Shown piece after piece: positions 1-13,253 of a stretch of DNA of 64,000 nt. Location: the NCBI RefSeq assembly GCF_003073045.1, contig NC_037595.1, forward strand, positions 868,001-932,000, written 5' to 3'. This DNA comes from Pomacea canaliculata. Its lineage: Eukaryota; Mollusca; Gastropoda; Architaenioglossa; Ampullariidae. Numbering within the stretch: position 1 is the stretch's first letter; every line of letters begins with the position of its first letter. Under the pieces are notes generated by a model. It was not told the origin of the DNA and searched no databases. It worked only from the letters and a program-made list of their open reading frames with translations. Position numbers and translations under genes: made by a program.

Positions 1-80
1 TTTGAACCAGGGGAGAATGTGAACAGCTTTCACGAGCTCTCTGTCTTCTGTGTGTGTTGACACATGCTCCCCATGACAAT

Positions 81-3000
81 CTACAGCTGAAGTACTTCCT
101 TTGTGGCAACCTTGGTTGGTGGTTGACTAAATCTTGGTGAATCTTGTTTTCTTGTGTTACCTCCCAGAGTATAGCTACCTCTGTGACCCTGTTCACTGAC
201 TACTACACTGTATGTCAGTTGTGTTGGACCTAGTTTTCCTCTCTGTGTTGTGTTGGCATCTTCTGCTTGTGGGCATTCTAGAATCAAAGTGTTGTGTTCG
301 AGACAGAGTGCATCACTGTGTCTTGTGAAAGTTCTTTGACGAGGCAGCCAATACTTGACTTTGTAGTATTGTCACAAGACACAACTAGATCTTTATTTGT
401 AAACACTTTATTTCTCTCTCATGGTCAGCTGCTAACAGCCCCATCTACTCACCTACTGACCAATCCTTTCTTCATTCCTCAGATTATTTGCTTATGGTCT
501 TCGTCCCCTTTTGCTATTAGCAAGCATGCATTTCCACCAAGGCCAGAGGTCACTGTCCTGACATACTGAGTGACTGACATCTAGACTACAATAGGGTAAA
601 GTACCTGACCCTGGGTCACAACTTCAGAAGTAGGTCATGCTTGGATAGACAGACCAGGGCAGCCAAAGGCCGTTGTGTTTTTTTGTTCAAGTTTCAAGAT
701 TTTTTTTATCAAGAAAGAATGCACAAATGTCTTGAGTGAGTTGAGACTTACATTTATTCATGACACACACCTTCAGATACACTCACCCATACATTCACAA
801 TCATATTTGCATATACACACTCACACATTCTAATACATACTTAGACATTCTTTCTCTCGGACACACACATTCTCTCTTGCAGACACACACATACACCTAC
901 CTTATGTATTATCAATTATAATGAAAGAAAACAAATACAGTGAAAGTGTGATAAGAATAATTGAAGCATTTGAATGCTGTAGTCACATTTAACAGCTACA
1001 GTTACATTTGAATGCTGCTGTCACCGTGATTTTGTGAATGCCGTGGTCAAATTTAAAGGTTATAGTGTATCTGGAAAGATTAAAAAGTTATTTCTGAAGC
1101 GATTAAAAAGTTACTAAAGAGTAGAAGGTTTCACCTTTAAGACAAAGAAGATATTTAAAGATATTAAGTTTAAAATAACAGAAGTATTTTTGATAATATA
1201 AAGCCAGTTTGTTAAGATTAAGCTGCAATTTGTTAATGATAATGATAATTGAATTTGTAAGATGACTATATCAATGTGGATGTAAGCTCAATGCGCTGCA
1301 CGCGAAAATCAACAAAAAAAAACAGTTTACTGTGAGCGCTCAATGTATCTGACCACAATGTAATTCTGTATCTATGAAATTTATTTAAAGGCTGACACTG
1401 CACTTTTCTAGAAAAACTATATTGTGACCTACAGGGGAAAATGCTGATCTATCACAAAAGACCAATGATATCTGACCCTTACCTCATGGACATGAGATTA
1501 GATAAATCAAAAATAAGTCTGCTTCATATTCAAATACAGGCAAATATGTCAAAGCCTTGAACAGACATGCAGACCAGTGCTGCCTCCCATGGTCTCACTT
1601 CTCCAGCAGTGAAGAAACAGCTTTCAACCACTAGAAGTTTCCAAGCAGCATTCCCTATCAGAGCAGTGAAACTTTTCAATTTAGCTGATAAGAACTGCTT
1701 GTGTACCAAACCCACCTCGGTAATCTTTGTAGCTGTCCTTATCTCGAGAGTATGCTTGATCCGAGTACATTTCTTGGGAGTTGCTGTGCTCTCGGTACGA
1801 TGACCTGACTTTCTCCCGTTGACCTGACAGAGGGTTGGCTGTACCATCGTACGACATCAGCACAGCAGTAGAGTCACTGTCATCTGACAGGGTTATTTCC
1901 CCCTTTTTCCATTTATGATTATCTGACAATAAACATGATTATTACAGTTTACACTTACACACACTGCACTTCTACAATTCCACCCCACTAAATCCTACCC
2001 TCCTTTAATCAAATGAGATTTAAAACCCAGGTTCTACAGCCACTGTTTGTGACATTGTAACCAGCAGGAGACATGACAAGTGTCACACCAGTGTAGGTCT
2101 AGGTGCTGAAGTACTTCAGGTAATCATTAACAAACTCAAGGCTAATCTACATGCCAAATCCTCGATCCCATTCTGTCTAGTTGCACCACAGAGAAATGTT
2201 CGAGAGTGTCATAATTAAAACATTGGTGCAAAAAATGCTGTATGAAGGATGCACCCCAACAAATGAATAAATCTTAGTTTCCAGAGAAATGGCGTGGCTT
2301 TTGAGTTTGAAATGAAAATCTGGCAATCAAAGTGGTAGTCACTATTTCTTGTGAAGTGCTCTAATGAAAACAAAGAAAGCTGCACATGGGAGGTTGGAGA
2401 CAGAGAAAGAAAGAGAGTGAAGCAGAGAAAGGGAGATATAAAATGCAAGCAATTACACATGTATGTGCTTGGAGCATGTTCAAGAGTGCTATCAACACCC
2501 TCTGTACTCGAATGATCTGTCATCCACATTAACTTTACAGAGCCACAGGAATTTTGTCTGTCTTGTGTTTTTCTGCTTGCAATACACAGACAGCCTGGCT
2601 TTTGTTGTGATACCACACTGTAAAAGCTCACACCTTTATTAAGATGTGTAAATAGCTCAGTTGCCACGACACTTACATGGACGTTAAAAAGCTGGTGTCT
2701 GCCAGTAACACCCTGAGTGTTCAAGGCCCAAGTGCAATGCATCGCTAGGTGCTCAAGTTAAACAACTCAGCTAGTGCCTAGCAGCATGTTCTGCCCCAGG
2801 CTCCAGGGGATTAGGCTCCACAGGAAGTGTAACCCTATCTATTCCTTGACAGTGAAGCAGTTCTATAGCAAACTATGTTGTGGCTGGGCCTACCCCAGAC
2901 ATTCACTGAGCATACTTCAGCTACTGACTGGATTCATCATCTCAATGATGATTAGACCTACCTAAGCTACCCACTGGATTTATCCTGTCAATGTTGACAG

Positions 3001-6000
3001 ACCTACCTCAGTGACTGATGTTAGCTATTGACAAGGCCTACCTTGGGTGTTAATAGGGTCTTCTGAGGACAAAGGTGCTTGACCTCGGCTTCCAGCAGCT
3101 AGGACCCGCTTTTGTCTATCCAGTTCTGCCTCTTCTAGGATTCGAAGTCTTTCAGCTGACATCCACACCTTGTTATCCTTGTGGTCCCTCTCAGGGTTAG
3201 AGAAACGAAGCTGCTCACCAGGCTGCCAGTATTTATCACTCTTTGAGGACATCTTGCGTTCAGACACCTCTCCGTCTGGTCGAGACCTGTCTGTGTGAAC
3301 CATGTCATATTTGCTGGAATCAGGTCTCTGAAGGTCTGTCCTATCACTGAATTCTCTGTACCTGCTGTGCATATCTGTGCTCGAAGCTTTTCTCTCATCT
3401 CTAGAGTTGGTATATGGTGCTGACTTTACTGCTTTATAATCTGACTCATAAGTCTCGTCTGGCTGCCTCTTTGCTGGTTCTCGACTAGGAGGCAAATAGT
3501 TGTCTAAACCTGCTTTCCTCTCCCTCATCTTCAGGTCTTCCTGGCTATGCAAAGAAGCAAACTTTTCAGCTGTGGGTATGAATGGTCTTGATGATATGGT
3601 TACTCTATGGTCTGGCAGGTGACCCTTAGGTATGTTTGATGATGCTGTCAAAGTTACTCTGTGGTCTGACAGGTGACCATTAGGTATGTTTGATGGTGCT
3701 GTCAAAGATTTTTCATCTGAAACAAGAAGGAAAAAAATTCCTACTATGATGGCATTCTGAAAATCAAAGAAATGAATCACAGATTGCTCCAGCAACTAAG
3801 TGTACTGCTGCTTGCTATTTCAAAAAAATGGAAAGAAAAAAATTTCAATGGTTAGCTGCATAATATTTTTACTTTAGCAAACGTGTGCAACTGCAGTTTT
3901 ATTTTTGCCCCATTAAAGCATCATCAAAGCATTATCATACTTTGCTCACACACAGTTTCCTCTCATATAAGTACAAATACTTCAAAATGCTGTATGTGAA
4001 GGTAGACCTCAGTGTGTGCACTCTATGGCATGTTAGTTTCTAGTGGAGGGAATATTATTCTCCCTCTTATACTCTCTGAAGATGTGAAAACTGCTCACCA
4101 GATCGATGACCAGAAGTCAGGTGACCTTTAGGTGGCAACAGAGTATCTGTTGAAAAATTAACACGTAGATTTTCTTTATGTGACTTTTCCTTCTTTTCTT
4201 TCAGTTTCAGATTCTCCTCCTGGAGGTAGTAGTTCCGTTCTCTCAAAGTTCGGATATCTTCTTTCAACTGCTGAATTTCTATGAGCACCTGGCGGTCTCC
4301 ATGGATACCTGCCTGCACACAGGTTAGTAAGCATGTAAACAGTATACTGCAATCTCTGAAAAAGCAGCCATTAAACTTTATGCAATCAAGAAACAAATTT
4401 GCAAGCAGGTGAGTGCCACATCTAATGTGAAATGATTAAAAGTTGTTGTAGCTCTGTATTTAGCTGCAAATATCAACAACACAACCTGTTGCACTCATGC
4501 CCTTTGTTACACACATAAACTGCTAGCATTAATAAATATCAACACTACTTCTCATGACTGTTACAACAGTCTCTCAGTCAAGTTTAGGCTGTCTAGCACC
4601 TGTCCAGTCTTACCCGGTCATTCTGCAGCCCATGAATATGCTGTGATGACGATCGAAGGCTTTCAATTTCTTTTTCTTTCAACAGCTCTTTAATACGAAG
4701 TTCTGCATTCATTAGTTTCTCAACAGTTGATTGATTGGCTTCCTTCAGTTCTCGTACACGAGCCTCGAGGTCATCTAAAGTTCATGATTGAAAATCTGAT
4801 GAAGCATTTAAAATACTTTTGTGCATGCAAATGGATGAAGATTTTGATTTGATGGAGGATGAGTCATGCATAATATGGGGTGAATACTGTGAAAACAAGT
4901 AAACATCTTTTTGTCTCACAGTCAAATCATTCAATAACCCAAGCACATGAGCAAAAGCTCTTACCAATTTTTCGATTGGATCGGCTCGTTACAGCTCCAC
5001 CGCTGGTCACGCCTCTGTCCTCAAGTCTTTCTTGTAACTTGACGACCTCAGCAGCCAACACCTCCTTCTCCCTTCTGACTTGCTGCAACTGTCGCTCGAG
5101 CTGCTTGCAAAGCAACACAGACAACACAACAATGACCCCAGCTGACATCAGGCCCAAGAACTATTGCTATGACAACCAAGATGCTGCAAAAACCCGCTTA
5201 AACAGGCCTGGCTGTTGGAAACACCATAAATGGAATCACAGTTATACAGATTGAGGTGACTGAGGTGAATATTCTGCTTGAGCACCTAGTCTTCTCTTGT
5301 GTTCAGCTGATGAACAGAAGCTTACAAAATAGTATAGGAAGGACACGCCCCTAAGCAATAATTTAATGAATATTGATAAAGCCTTGCATTATTGTTATAT
5401 TGTTAATGTTTATCTTTCCCATAATTATCCTTACATTTGTTACTTGTACATGTTGTCTCTGCTGTGATGATGGGACCTTACCTCTTCATGGCCATAAGGT
5501 GTCCGTCGGTTGCGCGCATGCTCGAGATCTTGTTTGAGGCAATTGTTTATCTCCCTCAGGTCCCGAATCTGAGCCATTAACTCATGAGCTTCTTGCTCTC
5601 TGTTGCTCAGTAGTTTCCGCAATGTGGCAACAGTTTCTTCCAGATCCCGAACTTTACCAACATCTTGCACACCTCCACCCACCTAAATTAAGACAAAAAC
5701 TTATACATGACTGGTAAATTTGATACCACAAAAAAATACCTGTAAATGAATAATGCTATTCACAGATGCTTGGTCACTTACAAAAAGCCTTTGAAAGACA
5801 AAAAAAAAAAAAAACAAAAAAAAACAAAACAAAAAAAACAAAAAACAAAAAAAACCAAACATAAAAACCAAACAAACAAACCCAAAAACAGAAGTTTTAA
5901 AAATAAAAAAAGTATTTAAAAAATCAAGCTGTTAACCACATCACTTCTATTAAATAACCGAGGCCTAACAGGGTTGAATGTATGAACAAGCAGTTAATCA

Positions 6001-7547
6001 GGCTGAACGTTTGCTGCAATAAGACTTAAAATACAACTGTTTGCTGCCTCCACTACCCACCTCACGACCTCCATTCTCCTGGAGTCCAGGGACTGGCGTG
6101 ACAGTTCGACTGCTAGGTCTTGATGATGTCACTGATGCTCGAGATGTCCTTCCAGCAAAGGGTGGCGCCTGTTGAGTCACATGACTTGCAGGCTGAGGTA
6201 GGGTGTTGGGAGTAAAGCTTCGTTTGTCCACACCACTGGGGCTGGACTGTGAAGGGCTAAATGGCCAATCTCTACCTCGCATGACAGGAGGCAGTGTCAT
6301 GGGGTCGTCTGTATGCACTGGAAAGAGGTCAGGGGTACTTCTTGGTTCACTGCTAACACTGTGGTTAAAGAACTGTGACAGTTCTTGCTCGCTGCTGAGG
6401 CTGTTCAGGCTCTGAGTCCTGCTTCCACACTGGCTCGGTGGATGGCTGCTACTCAGACTGATGTGGCGAGATCGATCCCCAGAAGGTGAAGGGTTCTGGG
6501 CTGTGTATAATCGCTCCTGGCTAGCTTGCAGGATACCTGTGCTTGACTGAGTCATCCCCCTTGTTGGGGAATATGAAGATCGAAGAATGGAAGAGGACAA
6601 GTCTTGGTCTCTCTCAGATGGTTGTCTGCCTTGAGAAGCATATCCTGGCTGTCTCTCGGGGGTTTGCCTGGCTGAACTGGAGGTGGATGGTCGTACTGGA
6701 CTGGCTGGAATGGTCTTGCTGTCAAGAACATCTCCAACAGCCTCATGCATTGGTGTTTGTCTCAGCAATGAAGATGTGGAAACACCCAACACATCTTCTA
6801 CTCGAGAATCCACAGGTGTTCGTGTTCGTGAATTTTGAGAACTTGATCGTGAGGCAAGTGGTGATTGATGCACTAAACTGTTGGTGACTCTCGCTGGAGA
6901 CTTTTGAAGATCAAGGCTTGCAACATACTCATCTCCAAGCAAATCTCTCATGGGCACCGATCGACCAGAAGATTCACCTCCATGGGCTGGGGATCCATGG
7001 TTCATTCCAAAATCCCCACTGACAGAAGGATCCAGCAGCGACTGTCGACTAGAGCTGCGGTCTGATTTAGTCAGCAACTTGTCAGCCTCATACTCCTGCT
7101 GAAACTCTGTAAGGTAGGACTTGTGGGGACTGTGGCGAGCAGAGCTGTGTACAGAATGTTCTCTTTCAAACAGACTGCCACTCCTGTCGAGTGTGGAACT
7201 AAACTCATCATGATACAGTTCCTTGTCGATGTCTCCAACAGGTGTAAGGCGCTTGGTGCTGGTGCTGTTCTGGGAGAAGTCAGACTTGTGCAGCACGGCA
7301 AGTTCCTTTTCCAGACTGGTGTCCAGGGCACTTTTTTGTTGCATGATCAGATCTTCATATCTAGTGTTATGTTTGATGCCAGCTTCATCTCCATCTACAG
7401 TGACCTCCATGGCTGTGTGAGCTATGAGAGCAGAAGTGGTGATATCATGGTAGATGTCAACGCTGGGTGGCTTGCACTGCTGCAGCTGTTGAAGTTTGGC
7501 CTCCTCCACAACACTCCTGCTCGCTGCTACTTCATCATCGATGACAT
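81..7547 (-). CDS. Large disordered/coiled-coil protein, eight coding exons seen, 5' start not found
   Basis: Exons in coding order are 7547-6061, 5682-5482, 5100-4965, 4774-4614, 4312-4099, 3716-3042, 1922-1716 and 277-81, ending at a TAG. All seven junctions have AG/GT sites and matching phases, giving about 1,091 residues. The first exon (about 495 residues) is Ser/Pro/Arg-rich and probably disordered. Exons 2-5 are heptad-rich, for example RDLEETVATLRKLL, LERQLQQVRREKEVLAAE and IQQLKEDIRTLRERN, and should form a coiled coil. Exons 6-7 are again charged and low-complexity, with an imperfect tandem repeat (GHLSDHRVT then GHLPDHRVT). The tail ends TKEVLQL. I see no enzyme motif or membrane segment. 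It may be a cytoskeletal or centrosomal scaffold, but I do not recognise the family. The first in-frame Met in the long exon is at MEVTVDGD; an upstream exon is likely. The stretches between exons are introns with no other gene seen. Confidence 0.85.
5798..5935. repeat. A-rich simple sequence
   Basis: A run of A tracts broken by C (AAAAC-type units) inside the first mapped intron of the coiled-coil gene. No coding or TE signature is visible. Confidence 0.8.
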
Positions 7548-7870
7548 CTGCACCAAGCGACAAACACAGGTCAGATGCAGCTAGACAAATGTGATAATCA
7601 GTGTTACTACTCAGGTTCAACCATTTGTAATGTAATGTAAATGAGAATCAAGATAAAGGACATACACATGACATCTACTGAGCTCTGCCATCATGACACT
7701 GGTTACTATAAGGCTACAGGCTGGGTCAGTATCTTTACCTTTGGTCACCATGGTAACAAGTCTGCTACTGCACCCTGCTGGTCATACTCATGCCATGATT
7801 GTAAGTGTTACATACCTGAGTCCAAATGAATTAAGAAATCAAGTTACAAACAGTCACTGGTGTGTTTGCT

Positions 7871-8062
7871 GTAGAGATGAGTACATGTAGAGATGAGTAC
7901 ATGTAGAGACGAGTACATGTAGAGATGAGTACACTTGCAGCTTTGACTACATGAACGCTCATGAGTACATGTAGAGATGAGTACACTGTAGAGACGAGTA
8001 CACTGTAGAGATGAGTACACTGTACACTGTGCTCTCAGCTGTGACTACATGAACGCTCATGA
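7871..8062. repeat. Tandem repeat, GTAGAGATGAGTACAT-type units
   Basis: About eight diverged copies of a 14-17 bp unit containing GTAGAGAYGAGTACA. A longer segment around GACTACATGAACGCTCATG appears twice (near 7945 and 8045). It lies upstream of the first mapped exon of the minus-strand coiled-coil gene. Confidence 0.8.
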
Positions 8063-8654
8063 CAAGTGAAAGGTTGGATGTGTGGTTGTCTACATGTACA
8101 CAACAGTACATACATTCTCACCAGGTGCTAGTCCCTGTGACACAGGTAACACTAGCCATCACCACCTTGTGGCAGTAGCACAGTGCCTGCCTGTAGCACT
8201 CACTCACTCACTGTCTCTACACTACGTGTCTGCTACGTGTCCTGGCCTGAGCACTTCACGGGTGCCGTGACATACCCGCTGGCGCTAACCAATGATCAAA
8301 CAAACACAGGCTTCACAGGCTGGAGCTGATTTAATTGCTGCAGTGTCCTGGCGGCCATTGTCTGCGCCTTGTGTCATGTCAGACTGAAGCCGCTGGTCGG
8401 CGACAAAGTGTCAGACGGCATGTTGAGACTCGTTAGTGCAGTCTGGCACCACGCCCCGCCCCGCCCCCACTGTACACAGACACACAGATAGGCACACAGG
8501 CACAGACACAGACACACAGACACACAGACTCACAGACTGACAGACTGACACCTCCTCAGGTCTGCTACAAACAGCTTTGTCAAACACGAGGCTGTCACCA
8601 AACTCTCCTTGTTTCTCGCCGGAAGAACTAATCGAATGCCAGACATCGACTTAC

Positions 8655-8760
8655 CTGACACAAGAGCAGAACGGATGACGGCAGGTGAGAGACTGAGAGC
8701 CTGTCAGCGCCAGTCGCGCCACCGGAAATTATACATGGGGTGGGTGGGTGGGGGCTCGCG
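8655..8760 (-). other. Possible 5' untranslated exon of the coiled-coil gene
   Basis: On the minus strand a very good donor (TGTGTCAG|GTAAGT) sits at 8655, at the edge of a GC-rich segment (8660-8850). Joined to the exon starting at 7547 it would keep phase, but the frame has a stop shortly upstream and no ATG, so it could only be untranslated. The start of this exon is not defined. This is an inference from one splice site and position. Confidence 0.3.
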
Positions 8761-8896
8761 TCAGTCGGGGGGAGTGGGGGGCGTCGCCAGGCAGTTGACA
8801 GTCACGCCTGCTGGCCACCCGCCCCTACCCGCCCAATACCGGGTAGCCTGTTGTGTTCACGATGTTTTGTTAAAATGTTCGTGGCTGTCGCCAGTC

Positions 8897-9021
8897 GTTT
8901 GTCTTGTGTTATGACGTGCTTGTTTGTCTTGTGTTGTGACGTGCTTGTTTGTCTTGTGTTGTGACGTGCTTGTTTGTCTTGTGTTGTGACGTGCTTGTTT
9001 GTCTTGTGTTGTGACGTGCTT
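8897..9021. repeat. 25-bp tandem repeat, five copies
   Basis: Five nearly identical copies of a 25-bp unit around GACGTGCTTGTTTGTC. Each copy carries a TGACGTG (CRE/ACGT-core-like) word. No long ORF of interest crosses it. Confidence 0.9.
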
Positions 9022-9690
9022 GCAGGGATTTAACCGAGACTGTCCAAGGGTGGCCGGGTACATTCACTGCCCCCGCCGTGGACCTCAAGAGTTTGGAGAC
9101 TGGACTATCGTCAGGCGCTGTTGTTGGCTTGGTGGTCTGGTGTTCTGTGTCCACTTTGCTGGTTACATTTGTGATGTGACGTGCCGACCACGTAATATTT
9201 GGAGCATTGACAACACTACATGTACATCTACCATGTATCCCAAACCTACACAGTTCGTACAGCTGCTGGCAACTGTATTAAAGCTCAAAGGGTTCGATCA
9301 TAAACAGGTATGGGGGAGCTGAGTTTCACCTGCGAGTTAGAAAGCCCGTTAGAAGGCAGTGGTGTCTGCTGTCTACCACGTGTGTCTATCATAGTCTACC
9401 ACAGCGCAGTTGTCTGTAGTCATCAGTAGCCGCATGTGGGCGTTATACAGCCAGCTGCACAAGGGACAAGTGGGTGGAAGCAACATTTACATGACCCTCT
9501 GCTGACTTATGACCCCCACAATCTGAATAACGCGCAAGAGAACCAATCACATTCAAGGCTGCACACGCCCCCCACCGTCACAATTCTACAGCCACGCTCC
9601 TCCTCTCCCCTCCTTCTCTTCACAAGTGTTTCAGGTTCTTCCGTCCATGCAGGATTTAACTTCCACAACAGAAGCATCTATCTTCCCTGT

Positions 9691-10450
9691 ATTATAGTTC
9701 AGTACGTCACCCAAGACTGTATTATAGCTCAGTACGTCACGCGAGACTGTATTATAGCTCAGTACGTCACTCGACACTGTATTATAGCTCAGTACGTCAC
9801 GCGAGACTGTATTATAGCTCAGTACGTCACGCGAGACTGTATTATAGCTCAGTACGTCACTCGACACTGTATTATAGATCAGTACGTCACTCGACACTGT
9901 ATTATAGCTCAGTACGTCACGCGAGACTGTATTATAGCTCAGTACGTCACTCGACACTGTATTATAGCTCAGTACGTCACCCGACACTGTATTATAGCTC
10001 AGTACGTCACTAGAGACTGTATTATAACTCAGTACGTCACTAGAGACTGTACTATAGCTCAGTACGTCACTAGAGACTGTATTATAACTCAGTACGTCAC
10101 TCGACACTGTATTATAGCTCAGTACGTCACTCGAGACTGTATTATAGCTCAGTACGTCACCCGACACTGTATTATAGCTCAGTACGTCACCCGACACTGT
10201 ATTATAGCTCAGTACGTCACTAGAGACTGTACTATAGCTCAGTACGTCACTAGAGACTGTATTATAACTCAGTACGTCACTAGAGACTGTACTATAGCTT
10301 AGTACGTCACCCGAGACTGTATTATAGCTCAGTACGTCACTAGAGACTGTATTATAAATCAGTACGTCACTAGAGACTGTACTATAGCTCAGTACGTCAC
10401 TCGACACTGTATTATAGATCAGTACGTCACTAGAGACTGTACTATAGCTG
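9691..10450. repeat. 30-bp minisatellite, 25 copies plus a partial
   Basis: Twenty-five head-to-tail 30-bp units fill 9691-10440, with a 10-bp partial after. The core CAGTACGTCAC is unchanged in every copy. Variation is confined to the five or six bases after it (GCGAG, TCGAC, CCGAC, TAGAG) and a few sites in the ATTATAGCT half. Because 30 is a multiple of three, both strands are open in one frame. Those long ORFs are repeat artefacts, not proteins. Confidence 0.97.
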
Positions 10451-10707
10451 TACTCGCTGCTACCCGGCTAATTACGACATCGGAACGGATTATCACCACA
10501 GAAACAATGATTTGGGAATCGATGACCGTGAAGACAGGAAGACAACGACTACAACGACTACAACTACCAGGCCTCTGTGTGCCGGGCATCGACTCCCTGC
10601 GGTACCCGTCATGGCGCTGACAGGCTGCATCACACCGTGACTGTCACGTGGTCAGCTCCACCCGTCGTCCTTTTCTCTTCCAAAGGAAAAACGTTCATCA
10701 GCACACG

Positions 10708-10772
10708 CACACACACACCACACACACACACACACACGTACACACACAGACGTACACACACGCACACACGTA

Positions 10773-10829
<57 letters not shown>

Positions 10830-10890
10830 ACACACACAGACGTACACACACGCACACACGTACGTACACACACACGCACACATGCCACGT
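10708..10890. repeat. CA-rich microsatellite with an internal duplicate
   Basis: (CA)n broken by CGTACA words. A block of about 47 bp (near 10737-10783) recurs at about 10826-10872, flanking a pure CA tract. The Cys/Val and His/Thr ORFs across it are low-complexity translations. Confidence 0.95.
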
Positions 10891-11179
10891 GTGAATACTG
10901 AAGTACGCTAGCACGCACACACACTCTAGAGGAGTTTCGAAATGCAAACGTGTGGCCAGGACCTGCTTGTCCGTTGTTTGCACATCGTCGCGACAAAAGC
11001 GATGAAGGACATCAGCACAGCACGTGCGATTGAATGGCAGAGCACGTGACACCACCCTAAGAAAATAGCCTGTAGTGTATGTTCAGAGTCGATTGACACC
11101 AATGTTGTTTACACACACCTGTGTACACACGCACACACCTGTGTTGTGTTTGTGTTGCTAGAAGGCAAAGGTCACTGAC

Positions 11180-13253
11180 CGTCCTTAATGAAGAGGTCAA
11201 CCTCGAAGGTGTAGCTGCGGATGCTGTACTCCTCCACCGGATACGTCTTGCCCTCCACGATCACGTGACCTGTAAACTCCCCGCACGGCGCGCGCATCTC
11301 CTCCGAGAAGTACGCAGAGCCCTCTTCCGACCAGATGAGGAACACAGGGTCCTTCTAGAGAAAACACACAAACACACAAACAAACACAAACAAACACAAG
11401 CACACACAATGAGGAACACAGGGTCCTTCTGGAAACACTCACACACACTCAAGTGACTCCTTGTAGTGTGGCTGCGGTTGCTAATGGAGCCGTTGAACGT
11501 ATGTTGGAGAGATTTCTAGCTTTAGAGACTGACGAGGACTACCACTTGGGTAGCTCATGGTAATGTCCAGTTGTTGTTGTTTACATTGCATTGTAATATT
11601 GTAAACAACAGGTAAAGTCTTTGTTCTTCCCTTTTGATAGACCGTTGGCGAGTGAGGTGCTGCAATGTTGTGGATGTTGTCGTATGTAAGTCTGACTAAG
11701 ATGGTGTTGTAATGTTGTAGATGTTGTCATATGTAAGTCTATGATGGTGGTGTAATGTTGTAGATGTTGTCTGAGATGGTGTTGTAATGTTGTAGATGTT
11801 GTCGTATGTAAATCTAAGATGGCGGTGTAATGTTGTAGATGTTGTCTGAGATGGTGGTGTAATGTTGTGGATGTTGTCGTATGTAAGTCTGAGATGGTGG
11901 TGTAATGTTGTAGATGTTGTCGTATGTAAGTCTATGATGGTGTTGTAATGTTGTAGATGTTGTCTAAGATGGTGGTGTAATGTTGTAGATGTTGTCTAAG
12001 ATGGTGGTGTAATGCTGCGACACTTACTGTCTTGGCAGACGAGAAGAAGATGACCCTTGCACTGGCCGTGGGCACCACCTTCGACCACCGATATCGGCAG
12101 CAAGCCTCCTGGTGGTCTGTGGGTGGTAGCTGCTGTTTGGGTGTACCCATGTCTTCATTAGCAGCTTGTGTGTCGTCAGCCGGGTGTGAGTCTGTGGTCT
12201 GGTCCGCGTGTTCGCTTGTTGCCGGTGCGTCTGCTACATCGGGTGGCGAGGGCGCAGGAGTTGTCTGTTCTTTATCCGCGAGCGCGATTTGCCTCCCCAC
12301 CCGACCATCAGCTGCAGGGTGGTCGCCTTCGCTGCTTGCAGCACTTTGTGCACCTGGTGGACAAAGTCAACTGTTACACGGACTACAGGTGGATGGCGAT
12401 GTGACGACGGGGTGGGTCCCACACCACAATTACCTGGCGATGTGTGGATGGTCACGTGACAGTCCACCGACACATCTCGCACTGTTTTAACCTCGTCATG
12501 TGGAACGAGCACTGATAGGACTTCAAGTCAGGGGTGGGCAGGCCGAAACAAGTCTGCCGGGTGGCCATACTCGAGTATTTCCTGTCTACAAGGCCACTCG
12601 AGTCGACAGAGGGCGTAAGGAAGGTCAAAGGTTATGGGTTTTCTGCTGACTGCGTCTCTCGTTTCAGTGAGACGGCCAAACTCGGGTACTTGTTGCAGGG
12701 GAACCGCCGGGTACCCGACTGTCAGAAGTCCTTACATTACATTATGATTGCCGTTCACTACCCTCCTTGACTGCTCCCCTCCCCCCGCCGATGAGTCTGT
12801 GTCCGTGCCAGGATCACCATACATATCCGCCACAACTTGTCAACGTCCCTAACGGCTTCTTTGTGAAGTGGGGTATCAAACTGTCATTGCACCATTTAAT
12901 TCAACTCACCCGTACCCGACACTTGAGCCAAGTTTTGAGAATCGTCTTCGTGCCCGCCATTAGAACATGCGATCTCCCACCCTGAATACACTCGTCTCGT
13001 CTCTCTGTCAGAATGTGAAAAAAAAAAAAAAAGCTCGTGTGTGTGTGTGTGTGCGCGTGCGAATGAGAGAGAGAGAGAGGTGAGGGTGGGGACTACCAGC
13101 GTGCAATATTGGGGATTTGTGTACAATCCAGCCACACGTGTGAGATATGTCAGAGACTGACGTTTGTGGTGACAGCACGTGACCAGGCTGTTGTCTGAGC
13201 TACTTACCCTCCAGGTATATTTTAATTCCGTTGATTTGCTTCGTGAGCTTCAT
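11180..13253 (-). CDS. Unidentified protein, first three coding exons (3' end not found)
   Basis: Exons are 13253-13208, 12353-12028 and 11354-11180. Junctions are phase 1 then phase 0 and all sites are AG/GT, which supports a real gene. Exon 1 starts MKLTKQINGIKIYLEG. Exon 2 is an acidic, Pro/Thr/Ala-rich linker (for example DKEQTTPAPSPPDVADAP) that ends in an ordered stretch, CCRYRWSKVVPTASARVIFF. Exon 3 is ordered and beta-rich: KDPVFLIWSEEGSAYF, then GEFTGHVIVEGKTYPVEEYS, then a DLFIKDG end. It ends in phase 1 with donor GTCAGT, so more coding sequence should lie to the left, but no convincing exon was found down to 8.7 kb. There is no signal peptide or membrane segment. An acceptor-like GTGACAG lies just before the ATG, so a 5' noncoding exon is possible. 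I do not recognise the family. Confidence 0.75.
11644..12013. repeat. Intronic VNTR, GATGGTGGTGTAATGTTGTAG units
   Basis: About ten imperfect copies of a 30-60 bp composite unit (ATGGTGGTGTAATGTTGTAG, then ATGTTGTC, often with GTATGTAAGTCT). It occupies the intron between exons 2 and 3 of the minus-strand gene at 11180-13253 and ends 15 bp before the exon 2 donor. Confidence 0.85.

Noticed and set aside
9436-10407. Long repetitive ORFs on both strands (IIAQYVTRDC and SSDVLSYNTV repeats)
   Set aside because: They are translations of the 30-bp minisatellite, whose period is a multiple of three; both strands are open for that reason alone.
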